A stretch of 64,000 nucleotides of DNA, from positions 310,001 to 374,000 of the forward strand of contig NZ_CP023737.1 in NCBI RefSeq assembly GCF_002752655.1, in the 5' to 3' direction. Made by a program: the position numbers and the translations under genes. Source of the stretch: Methylosinus trichosporium OB3b. GTDB taxonomy: Bacteria > Pseudomonadota > Alphaproteobacteria > Rhizobiales > Beijerinckiaceae. The notes under the pieces are model-generated. The model saw nothing but the letters and a program-made list of their open reading frames with translations. It made no database searches and had not been told where the DNA came from. Positions 50,474-58,427 of this stretch are shown here, in pieces; the first letter of the stretch is position 1, and every line of letters begins with the position of its first letter.

Positions 50474-51877
50474 TCAGCCGCGCCGCGAAAAGCGCGCGGC
50501 GAAAAACCCGTCGACGCCGCGAAGGCGCGGCTCCTCCGCCGGCCAATGCGACGGCAGCGAGCGGAGATCGCCCTCCGCGGTCACGAACTCGTGCGGAATT
50601 CCCTCGCCCTCGGCGTCGATGGGAATGCGGCGCATGTCCGGCTGCCGGCGCAGGAAGGCGGCGACCTGGGCCTCGCCCTCCTCCGGCTCCAGCGAGCAGG
50701 TGCAATAGACCATGCGCCCGCCCGGCCGCAGCAGCGCCGCGGCGCGGTCGAGCATTTTCGATTGCAGCGAGGCGAGCGCATCGAGATCGCCGGGCTTCTT
50801 GATCCAGGCGACATCGGGATGGCGGCGGATTGTGCCGGTCGCCGAGCAGGGCGCGTCGACGAGGATCGCATCGAACGGCCGCGCCTGAAAGCTGGTGGCG
50901 TCGCCGACGGCGATGTCGGCGTGCAGTCGCGCCCGCTGCAGATTGGCGGCGAGCAGCTTCAGGCGCTCGGCCGAGCGATCGAGCGCCGTGACCAGAGCGC
51001 GCGCCTGCGCGAGCTGCGCCGTCTTGCCGCCGGGCGCGGCGCACATGTCGAGGATGCGTTCGTCCGGCTCGGCGCGCAGCAGCCGCGCCGGCAGCGCCGC
51101 GGCCGCGTCCTGCACCCACCATTCGCCCTCTTCATATCCCTCGAGCCCGGCTATCGGCTCGAGCGTGCGCAGACGCACCGAGCCTGTCGGCATGACCACG
51201 CCGTCGAGCCGCTCGGCCCAGCGCTCCGGCTCCGACTTGACGGTGACATCGAGCGGCGGCTCCAGCATATGCGCGCGGGCGAAGGCGCGCGCTTGCGCCT
51301 CGCCATAGGTTTTGGTCCAGCGCTGCGCGAGCCAGGACGGCGTGTCGAGCTCCAGCGGATCGCAGTCGAGAAACTCCTCGCGCCGACGCACGAGATTGCG
51401 CAGCACGCCGTTCACGAGGCCGGCGAAAGGCGCGGTCTTCGGCTCGAGCCGCGCCGCGCGCACGGCGAGGTCGACGGCCGCGTGGTCGGGCGTATCGAGA
51501 AAAAAGATCTGCGCCGCCGCGACGATCATCGGCCATTCGAGCCGCGCGCCCTGCTTGGGCAGGCCCTTGTCCATCAGCGCGGCGAGCGCATGGCGGATCG
51601 TGCCGAGCCGGCGAATCGCCGCGCTGGCGATCGATCGCGCCAGCGCCGCGTCGCGCGCGTCGAGCCCGGCGACCCGCTGGGGAACGGCCTGCGGCGAGAA
51701 ACGTTCGTCGAGCCGGCGCCCGCCCTGCACCACATCGGCGATGACATGGGCGGCGGCGATGCGCGCGGCGAGCCCCGGCACCTGCGCCGCTTCCGCTTCA
51801 CGCGCTGCGTCGGCGGGCACAAAAGCCGCGCGCGGCTTGATCCTGGCCTTGGTGGAGATGGGCTTATCCTCGCTCAT
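50474..51877 (-). CDS. rsmB: 16S rRNA (cytosine-C5)-methyltransferase, RsmB/Fmu family
   Basis: A 467-residue protein. The N-terminal NusB-like domain covers about residues 35-170 (AAHVIADVVQGGRRLDERF; AIRRLGTIRHALAALMD; LVNGVLRNLVRRREEF). The methyltransferase domain has the SAM loop DMCAAPGGKTAQLAQARA, VTALDRSAERL, VGDATSFQ, the catalytic-loop motif DAPCSATGTIRRHPDVAW, and the nucleophile Cys in YCTCSLEPEE. It makes m5C967-type modification in 16S rRNA. The gene lies before the heparinase gene on the minus strand, the common order in this class. ATG 51877 begins the conserved region. Confidence 0.92.
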   Translation of the reverse strand: MSEDKPISTKARIKPRAAFVPADAAREAEAAQVPGLAARIAAAHVIADVVQGGRRLDERFSPQAVPQRVAGLDARDAALARSIASAAIRRLGTIRHALAALMDKGLPKQGARLEWPMIVAAAQIFFLDTPDHAAVDLAVRAARLEPKTAPFAGLVNGVLRNLVRRREEFLDCDPLELDTPSWLAQRWTKTYGEAQARAFARAHMLEPPLDVTVKSEPERWAERLDGVVMPTGSVRLRTLEPIAGLEGYEEGEWWVQDAAAALPARLLRAEPDERILDMCAAPGGKTAQLAQARALVTALDRSAERLKLLAANLQRARLHADIAVGDATSFQARPFDAILVDAPCSATGTIRRHPDVAWIKKPGDLDALASLQSKMLDRAAALLRPGGRMVYCTCSLEPEEGEAQVAAFLRRQPDMRRIPIDAEGEGIPHEFVTAEGDLRSLPSHWPAEEPRLRGVDGFFAARFSRRG

Positions 51878-51984
51878 GAACAAATCGCACCTTCGACGCG
51901 GATCGAATCGTCGTTTATACCACACGCGGAGCTGGCGCCGGGCGAGCCCCGGCAGGAGTGACGAGAAGCAGAGTGACGAGTCGC

Positions 51985-52194
51985 ATGGACGAAGAGCAGA
52001 CGGTCCGACCCGAAGCGACGGAAGAGCCGATGCGGCGGCTTCCGCCTGCGGCGCTGCGCGCGCTCGCCGAAGCGCAGGAGCGCCGCCGCCGCGCCGAGCG
52101 CCCCGCCCCGCCCGCCGAGATCGGCGGTCGCGGAGGGCTCGACCCCGCTCGCTACGGCGATTGGGAGTCCGGAGGAATCGCCAGCGATTTTTGA
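51985..52194 (+). CDS. SDHAF4-like succinate dehydrogenase assembly factor (DUF1674)
   Basis: A 69-residue protein. After a variable Arg/Ala/Pro-rich N-terminus it ends with EIGGRGGLDPARYGDWESGG then IASDF, the DUF1674/SDHAF4 signature (GGxxGPDPTRYGDWExxGxxxDF). In mitochondria SDHAF4 helps load flavinylated SdhA onto SdhB and limits oxidant release; bacterial versions are thought to act likewise. ATG 51985 is preferred; upstream GTG starts at 51958 and 51973 add a few residues. It is divergent from rsmB and upstream of hpnN. Confidence 0.8.
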   Translation: MDEEQTVRPEATEEPMRRLPPAALRALAEAQERRRRAERPAPPAEIGGRGGLDPARYGDWESGGIASDF

Positions 52195-52287
52195 CAGGCC
52201 CGGCCGCTCGCGCGGCCGTGCGCCATCTGAATGTCGCAAGACACACCACCGCCGGCCCGGCCGGCCATATGCGTTCGAGGAGTCTAG

Positions 52288-54960
52288 ATGCTGGAAAGTC
52301 TCGTGGGCTGGTGCCTTCGCAAGCCGTGGATGGTGGTCATCGTCACGCTCGCGCTCACCGCGGGCGGCGGTTATCTGACCGCGACGCGTTTCGCCATCGA
52401 CACCGACACCGCTCATTTGTTCTCGCCTTCGGTGCCCTGGCGCGCCAATGAGGCGCGGCTCTACAAATCCTTCCCCGAGCTCGAGGATCTCATCGTCGCC
52501 GTCATCGACGCGCCGACGCCCGAGCGGGCCGACGCCGCGGCCGACGCGCTGCGCGACGCGCTGACGGGCAAGCCGCTGATCTCCAAGGTCTGGCGCCCCG
52601 ACGACAACGCCTTCTTCCGCAAGAACGGTCTGCTCTTCCTCAGCGTCGAGGAAATCCGCCGCAATATGAGCTCGCTCATCGCCCAGCGCGAGATTTTGCA
52701 GCCGATCGCCGAGGACCCCTCGCTGCGCGGCCTGACGCGCGCGCTGACGCTCGGCCTCGAGCAGGTCGGAACCAGCGAGCGCGGCCTCGAATCCTACGCC
52801 AAGGGACTCGACCAATTCTCCGACGCCTTCGACCGCGTGCTCGCCAGCCAGCCGGCGCGCGTCTCCTGGGAGAAGCTGCTCGGCGGCGGCGAGGAGCCGA
52901 CCCCGCCTTCGCTCGGACCGAGCAAGGAGCCGCGGCGCATCCTGCTCATCAAGCCGGTCATCGATTTTTCGTCGCTGGAGCCGGGCCGCGACGCGGTGCG
53001 GCTCGTGCGTGAGACGGCGAGTCGCCTCGGCCTCGCGCAGGACAAGGGAATCTCCGTCCGCCTCACCGGCCAGGTGCCGCTGGCCGACGAGGAGTTCGCC
53101 ACCGTCGCCGAGAACACCGGGCTGAACGTGTCGGCGACGCTGGGCGCGGTGACGCTGATCCTGTGGGCGGCGCTGCGCTCGAAACGGCTGATCTTCGCCG
53201 TGCTGGCGACGATCGTCGCCGGGCTCGCGATGACCTCCGGCCTCGGCATTCTGCTGATTGGCCGCTTCAATCTGATCTCGGTCGCCTTCGCCGTGCTGTT
53301 CATCGGCCTCGGCGTCGACTTCGGCATTCAATTCGCCACGCGCTATCGCGAGGAGCGGCACCGCAACGGCGATCTGCGCGGCTCCCTGCTGGGAGCGACG
53401 CGCGGCATCGGCTGGTCGCTGACGCTCGCCGCCGTAGCGCTGCTCGCCGGCTTCTTCTGCTTTCTGCCGACCGAGTTCCGCGGCGTCGCCGAACTCGGCC
53501 TCATCGCCGGCTTCGGCATGATCATCGCTTATCTGGCGACGCTCACCTTCCTGCCGGCGCTGATCCTGCTGCTCAATCCCAAGGGCGAGGCCGAGCCGGT
53601 CGGCGTCGCCTCGCTCGCGTCGGTCGATCATTGGATCGCCAGGCATCGTCGCCTCGTGCTGCTCGCCACTGCCTTCGTCGTGATCGGCGGAACGCCGTTC
53701 CTGCTGAATCTGTCGTTCGATTCCAATCCGATGAACTTGCGCGACCAAACGGTCGAATCGGTGGCGACCTTCCTCGAGCTGTCGAAAAATCCGCAGACGG
53801 CGCCCAATAAGATCGAAGCGCTGGCTCCTTCCCTGCCGGCGGCGCGCGAGCTCGCCGAGAAGCTCGCCGCCCTCCCCGAGGTCGACCATGTCACGACGAT
53901 CGACGCGCTGATCCCGGCCGATCAGGACCAGAAGCTGCCGCTCGTCGAGAACGCCCGCTTCCAGCTGCGCAAGGTGCTGGAGCCGGCGCGCAAGCCCGCC
54001 CCCACCGAGGAGGAGACGAAGAAGGCGCTGACGCGCGCGGCCAAGACCATCCGCAAGGCCGGCTCGGCGCGCGGCGCACCGCCGGCGCTCGTCCGCTTCG
54101 CCGATTCGCTCGACGCGCTCGTCAAGGCGAGCCCCGAGACGCGCGAGGCGGCGCGCATCGCCGCCCTCTCCGATTTCGAGCGGCTGATGGGGGATCTGCG
54201 CCGGGCGCTCGATGTCGCGCGCGTCACGCCGGAGACTCTGCCGGCCGATCTGCGCAACGACTGGATCTCGCCTAATGGCGAGGTGCGCGTCGAAGTCACC
54301 GCGAAGGGCGACAGCAACGACCGCGCGGTGATGACCGCCTTCGCCGAGGCGGTGCAGACGCTCGCGCCCGACGCCAGCGGCCCGCCGGTGATCGTGGCCG
54401 AAGCCGGCAAGACCGTCGTGCGCGCCTTCATCCAGGCGGGCGCGCTCGCCTTCGCGGCGATCTTCGTCATTCTCGCCATCGCGTTGCGCCGGCCGCTGGA
54501 TGTGGCTTTGACGCTCGGCCCGCTGCTCTTGGCGGGCGTCATGAGCCTCGAGGCCGCCGATCTCCTCGGCATGTCGCTCAATTTCGCCAATATCATCGCG
54601 CTGCCGCTGATGTTCGGCGTCGGCGTCGCCTTCCACATCTATTATGTGATCGCCTGGCGCAGAGGCGTCGCCGACATGCTCGCCTCCAGCCTCACGCGCG
54701 CGATCTTCTTCAGCGCGCTGACGACCGGCGCCGCCTTCGGCAGCCTGATGCTCTCCAGCCATCCGGGCACGGCGAGCATGGGCCAGCTGCTGGCGATCTC
54801 TCTGTTCTTTACTCTGCTCGCCGCCTTCGTGATCGTGCCGGCCTTCCTCGGCCCACCGCGTCAAGAAGCGTCGCAGCCGGAAGAAGCGGAAGAAGCGCGA
54901 GCGGAACAGAACGCCGAGCCTGTGCATCGTTCCTCCGACGTGCTAGGCTCACGATCATGA
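52288..54960 (+). CDS. hpnN: Hopanoid transporter HpnN (RND/MMPL)
   Basis: An 890-residue inner-membrane transporter of the RND superfamily that moves hopanoids to the outer membrane. The first helix (WMVVIVTLALTAGGGYLTAT) is followed by FAIDTDTAHLFSPSVPW. Periplasmic domain 1 has WRPDDNAFFRKNGLLFLS, then helices from NVSATLGAVTLILWAAL onward (about 280-425) including VLFIGLGVDFGIQFATRY with the conserved DFG. A second periplasmic part and helices (about 705-860) with LPLMFGVGVAFHIYYVIAW follow. The acidic His/Glu tail is short. GAGGAG precedes ATG 52288. No shc or other hpn genes are near. It is translationally coupled to the next gene (ATGA). Confidence 0.93.
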   Translation: MLESLVGWCLRKPWMVVIVTLALTAGGGYLTATRFAIDTDTAHLFSPSVPWRANEARLYKSFPELEDLIVAVIDAPTPERADAAADALRDALTGKPLISKVWRPDDNAFFRKNGLLFLSVEEIRRNMSSLIAQREILQPIAEDPSLRGLTRALTLGLEQVGTSERGLESYAKGLDQFSDAFDRVLASQPARVSWEKLLGGGEEPTPPSLGPSKEPRRILLIKPVIDFSSLEPGRDAVRLVRETASRLGLAQDKGISVRLTGQVPLADEEFATVAENTGLNVSATLGAVTLILWAALRSKRLIFAVLATIVAGLAMTSGLGILLIGRFNLISVAFAVLFIGLGVDFGIQFATRYREERHRNGDLRGSLLGATRGIGWSLTLAAVALLAGFFCFLPTEFRGVAELGLIAGFGMIIAYLATLTFLPALILLLNPKGEAEPVGVASLASVDHWIARHRRLVLLATAFVVIGGTPFLLNLSFDSNPMNLRDQTVESVATFLELSKNPQTAPNKIEALAPSLPAARELAEKLAALPEVDHVTTIDALIPADQDQKLPLVENARFQLRKVLEPARKPAPTEEETKKALTRAAKTIRKAGSARGAPPALVRFADSLDALVKASPETREAARIAALSDFERLMGDLRRALDVARVTPETLPADLRNDWISPNGEVRVEVTAKGDSNDRAVMTAFAEAVQTLAPDASGPPVIVAEAGKTVVRAFIQAGALAFAAIFVILAIALRRPLDVALTLGPLLLAGVMSLEAADLLGMSLNFANIIALPLMFGVGVAFHIYYVIAWRRGVADMLASSLTRAIFFSALTTGAAFGSLMLSSHPGTASMGQLLAISLFFTLLAAFVIVPAFLGPPRQEASQPEEAEEARAEQNAEPVHRSSDVLGSRS

Positions 54961-55388
54961 GGATCATGGCGAATCTCTTTCTGGCAGGCCTTGCGGCCGC
55001 GGCGCCGGCGTTCGCCGGCCCGACCGATCCGATCTACGGCGTGTGGATGCGTGACGGCCATAATCAGAAGCTCGAATTCTTCGACTGCGAAGGACATCTC
55101 TGCGCGCGCGGCTATTTTCCGCCGCCGCCGCCGGGCGCGCAGCCGGCGCTGATCTTTCGCTACGCCACGCGCATCGAGCCCAACAAATGGAAAGGCGATC
55201 TCTTCAATCCCGAGAATGGGAAAATTTATTCCGGCACGGTCACCTTGGACAGTCCGACGCGGCTGACGCTGACCGGTTGCCTCATCGCTTTCCTGTGCCA
55301 GAGCGAGGGCTGGTCGAAAGTTCCCGTGGAGCCCCCCGCGCCGTCGCAGAAGTCCCCGACGCCGCGTCGACGAGTTAACAATCCGTAA
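54957..55388 (+). CDS. DUF2147 family secreted protein
   Basis: A 143-residue protein with a signal peptide (MANLFLAGLAAAAPAFA, about residues 4-20). The mature domain has DPIYGVWMRDGHNQKLEFFD then CEGHLCARGYF, KWKGDLFNPENGKIYSGTV then TLDSPTRLTL, and TGCLIAFLCQSEGWSKV. The G-x-W start, two Cys per half, NP-x-x-GK-x-Y strand and C-x-S-x-x-W end match DUF2147, lipocalin-like envelope proteins. The start overlaps the hpnN stop (ATGA), so it may aid hopanoid or lipid handling. The C-terminal Pro/Lys/Arg tail after residue 125 is not part of the domain. Confidence 0.8.
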   Translation: MRIMANLFLAGLAAAAPAFAGPTDPIYGVWMRDGHNQKLEFFDCEGHLCARGYFPPPPPGAQPALIFRYATRIEPNKWKGDLFNPENGKIYSGTVTLDSPTRLTLTGCLIAFLCQSEGWSKVPVEPPAPSQKSPTPRRRVNNP

Positions 55389-55553
55389 CTTGACCATTCG
55401 GTCGCTCAGCCACAGTTTGCGGCGGGTTTCGCGGAGCCGCAGCAGGCGCCGGCCCCTCGTCATGTGCGCGCATTCGCGCGCGAGCGTCGTCACCGCTTTT
55501 CGATTCTCCCGCGCGTCGCGGGAACCGCGCCCGCCAGGGCGTGGGGAGGCCAA

Positions 55554-57125
55554 TTGAACGGAACCTGTCGCTTGTCGCCTGGGAGACCCTTTTTTCGGCC
55601 GCTGGGATTCTTCCGCGGCGCATGCGCGATCGCCGCCGGCTCCGCGCTGTCCGGCTGCGTGCTGGATTGGCAGAAGCCGGAGGCGAGCGTCGAGACGCCG
55701 CCGACCTTCCAGGCCGCGAAGACGCCCCGCGCCGCGCCGCCGATCGCGGCGGCGCCCGGATGGTCGCGCGGCTTCGGCTCGCCTGAGCTGACCTCGCTGA
55801 TTCAAAAAGCGTTGGACCAAAATCTCGATATTGCCGCGGCCGTGGCGCGCATCGAGCAGGCCGACGCCCAGGCGCGCGTCAACAGCTCGCCGCTGTGGCC
55901 GACGCTGAACATGAACGACATCGCCCGGCGCTCGCAGACGCCGGCCGGCATCACTTCCGCCACCAGCACCAGCGCCTCGACCAACACCACCACGACGAGC
56001 GGCGCCGGCAGCTCGTCGCTTGCCGGGACGCGCCGTTTCAATTTCTTCCAGGCGCAGCTCACCGCCAGTTACGAAATCGATTTCTGGGGCAAGAATCAGG
56101 ACGCCTCCAACGCCGCGCGCCTGCTCGCCCATGCGAGCCGGTTCGATCGGGACGTCGTCGAGATTTCCACCATCGCCTCGGTGACGAACTCCTATTTCCA
56201 GGTGCTGACGGCTCAGGACCGCATCCGCATCGCCAAGGACAATATCAAGATCGCCGAGACGGTCCTCGCCGCGATCAAGGCGCGGCTCGACGTCGGCACG
56301 GCGACCGCGCTTGATTATTCGCAGCAGGAATCGGTCGTTGCGACGCAGCGCGCGACGCTGCCGCCGCTCGAGCAGACTTTGCGGCAGACGAAGAACACGC
56401 TCGCCGTGCTGATGGGATTGCCGCCGGAGACCTCGATCGTCAAAGGCGGATCGCTGACGCGGCTGCGCTACCCCAAGATCGAGCCGGGCCTGCCTTCCGA
56501 GCTGCTGCTGCGCCGTCCCGACATCGCCGAAGCCGAAGCCAAGCTCGAATCGGCGGAGTTCTCCGTGCTGCAGGCGCGCGCGGCGTTTTTCCCGTCGATC
56601 CAGGTGACGGGTTACTATGGCGTGCAGAGCGTCGCGCTGCGCTCTCTGTTCCGGCCCGATGCGATCGCCTGGCAGATCGCCGGGAACCTCGCCCAGCCGG
56701 TGTTCGACGGCTATAATCTGCAAGGTCAGCTGCTGCTGCAGAAGGGCAAATACGCCGAGCTGGCGCAGACCTATCAGAAGACGATCCTGACCGCCTTCTC
56801 CGATGTGGAGAATGCGCTGATCGCGATCGAGGAGACGCGTCGCCAGCTGAAGCTGCAGGGCGAGGCGGCGGCGGCGGCGCGGAAAGCCTATGAAGTCGCC
56901 GATGCGCGCATGCGCGAAGGCACCATCGACATCATCACCTTGTCGACCACGGAAACGACAATGTTTCAGAGCCAGGACGTGCTCGCGCAGGTGCGGCTCG
57001 CTCATTTCCAGGCGGCGACGAGCCTCTATCAGGCGCTCGGCGGCGGCTGGTCCGGCGTGACGCGCGCGCTCGAGATCGCCACGGAAGACGACGCCTATCA
57101 GTCGGACAAGGGACCCTGGCCGTGA
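55554..57125 (+). CDS. RND efflux outer membrane factor, NodT/OprM-like lipoprotein
   Basis: A 523-residue outer-membrane channel. The TTG at 55554 is taken as start because GGGGAGG lies 5 bases upstream and the lipobox (ALSGC, about residue 32-36) then sits at a normal distance; earlier in-frame starts lack this. Mature part: GWSRGFGSPELTSLIQKALD, AQARVNSSPLWPTL and a Thr/Ser-rich surface loop (TSATSTSASTNTTTTSGAG, about 115-135), then YEIDFWGKNQDASNAARLLA, RLDVGTATALDYSQQ, LLLRRPDIAEAEAKL and GNLAQPVFDGYNLQGQL, the paired OEP repeats. It is first in the efflux operon and its stop overlaps the adaptor start. Confidence 0.92.
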   Translation: MNGTCRLSPGRPFFRPLGFFRGACAIAAGSALSGCVLDWQKPEASVETPPTFQAAKTPRAAPPIAAAPGWSRGFGSPELTSLIQKALDQNLDIAAAVARIEQADAQARVNSSPLWPTLNMNDIARRSQTPAGITSATSTSASTNTTTTSGAGSSSLAGTRRFNFFQAQLTASYEIDFWGKNQDASNAARLLAHASRFDRDVVEISTIASVTNSYFQVLTAQDRIRIAKDNIKIAETVLAAIKARLDVGTATALDYSQQESVVATQRATLPPLEQTLRQTKNTLAVLMGLPPETSIVKGGSLTRLRYPKIEPGLPSELLLRRPDIAEAEAKLESAEFSVLQARAAFFPSIQVTGYYGVQSVALRSLFRPDAIAWQIAGNLAQPVFDGYNLQGQLLLQKGKYAELAQTYQKTILTAFSDVENALIAIEETRRQLKLQGEAAAAARKAYEVADARMREGTIDIITLSTTETTMFQSQDVLAQVRLAHFQAATSLYQALGGGWSGVTRALEIATEDDAYQSDKGPWP

Positions 57126-58417
57126 GTTGGTCGAAATATCGACTGCACCTCATTATCGCGTTTCTCGCCGTCGTGGTGGCGCTCGCCGGCGCCTATCGCG
57201 TCCTGCAGCCGGCCGATTCGAACGAGGAGACGGCGCAAGAGGGCGGACCGGCGGGACCGGGCGGGCGGCGCGGACGGCGCCACGGCCATGACGGCCCGAC
57301 CGTGGTGACGGTGGCCGAGCCGCGCATCGCCGATGTTCCGGTGACGATCGACGCCGTGGGCACGGCGCAGGCGCTCAACACGGTGACGGTGCGCACGCAG
57401 GTCGACGGCCGCCTGATGGAGCTCGGCTTCGAGGACGGACAGGATGTCCGGAAAGGCGATGTCGTCGCCAAGATCGATCCGACGCTCTATCAGGCCGCCT
57501 ATGATCAGGCCGTGGCCAAGAAGGCGCAGGACGAGGCCAATCTCGCCAACGCCCGCGTCGACGTCGTCCGCTATCAGAAGCTCGCAGCCAGCAATTTCGG
57601 CTCGCAGCAGCAATTCGCCACGCAAAAGGCGCTGGTCACGCAGCTCGAGGCGCAGATAAGGGCCGATCAAGGCGCGATCGACAACGCCAAGGCGACGCTC
57701 GATTTCGCCACCATCCGCTCGCCGATCGACGGCCGCACCGGCATCCGCCTCGTCGACGTCGGCAATATTCTGCATCCGTCGGATCAGTCCGGCATCGTCG
57801 TCATCACCCAGCTGAAGCCGATCTATGTCGTTTTCACCCTGCCGCAGCAGCATCTGCCGGCTGCGCAGAAGGCGCAGCGAAAGGCGCCGGCGCCGGCGGT
57901 CGCGCTCGGGCCGGACAACGCCACGCCGCTCGACACGGGCGTCGTGAAGGTCATCGACAATCAGATCGACGCCATGACCGGCACGGTCAAGGTCAGGGCC
58001 ATTTTCGACAATCGCCGGCTCGCCCTCTGGCCCGGCCAGTTCGTCAATGTGCGCCTCACCGTCGATACGCTCCGCGACGCCCAGGTGCTGCCGAGCGTCG
58101 CCGTGCAGCGCGGCCCGAGCGGTCCCTTCGTCTATGTGTTGAATGCGGGCGAGAACGCCACCGTCTCGATGCGGCCGGTCGTGATCTCGCGGCAGGACGA
58201 GAGGCAGGCGGTCGTGGCTTCCGGCGTCGCCGCGACGGACAAGGTGGTGACGAGCGGGTTCGGGCGTCTCGCCGACGGATCGCGCGTGCGCGTCCTCGAT
58301 CCGGCGGCGGCGACCGGAGAGGCGCCGAGCGCCGAAGGCGCACCCGTGCGGTCTCGCCGCGGCCGAGGCGACAAATCCGCCGGCGGCGCGGCGCCGGCCG
58401 GCGCCGCGCGACCATGA
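57122..58417 (+). CDS. RND periplasmic adaptor subunit, MdtA-like
   Basis: A 431-residue membrane fusion protein. An N-terminal helix (about residues 9-27) anchors it. After a charged His/Gly-rich linker come TVRTQVDGRLMELGFEDGQD (first lipoyl half), a coiled hairpin (DQAVAKKAQDEANLANARVD, LEAQIRADQGAIDNAKATLD), FATIRSPIDGRTGIRLVDVG (second lipoyl half) and the barrel with DAMTGTVKVRAIFDNRRLAL then WPGQFVNVRL, a motif very typical of MdtA. GTG 57122 overlaps the previous stop (GTGA). The Arg/Gly/Ala-rich tail after residue 395 is of no known use. Confidence 0.93.
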   Translation: MSWSKYRLHLIIAFLAVVVALAGAYRVLQPADSNEETAQEGGPAGPGGRRGRRHGHDGPTVVTVAEPRIADVPVTIDAVGTAQALNTVTVRTQVDGRLMELGFEDGQDVRKGDVVAKIDPTLYQAAYDQAVAKKAQDEANLANARVDVVRYQKLAASNFGSQQQFATQKALVTQLEAQIRADQGAIDNAKATLDFATIRSPIDGRTGIRLVDVGNILHPSDQSGIVVITQLKPIYVVFTLPQQHLPAAQKAQRKAPAPAVALGPDNATPLDTGVVKVIDNQIDAMTGTVKVRAIFDNRRLALWPGQFVNVRLTVDTLRDAQVLPSVAVQRGPSGPFVYVLNAGENATVSMRPVVISRQDERQAVVASGVAATDKVVTSGFGRLADGSRVRVLDPAAATGEAPSAEGAPVRSRRGRGDKSAGGAAPAGAARP

Positions 58418-58427
58418 GCCGATCGAC

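Noticed and set aside
51874..54927. A 1017-residue minus-strand open frame opposite hpnN
   Set aside because: It is Arg/Glu/Asp/Gly-rich with no domain and mirrors the codon positions of hpnN, which has clear RND motifs. GC-rich genes commonly leave such long antisense frames.
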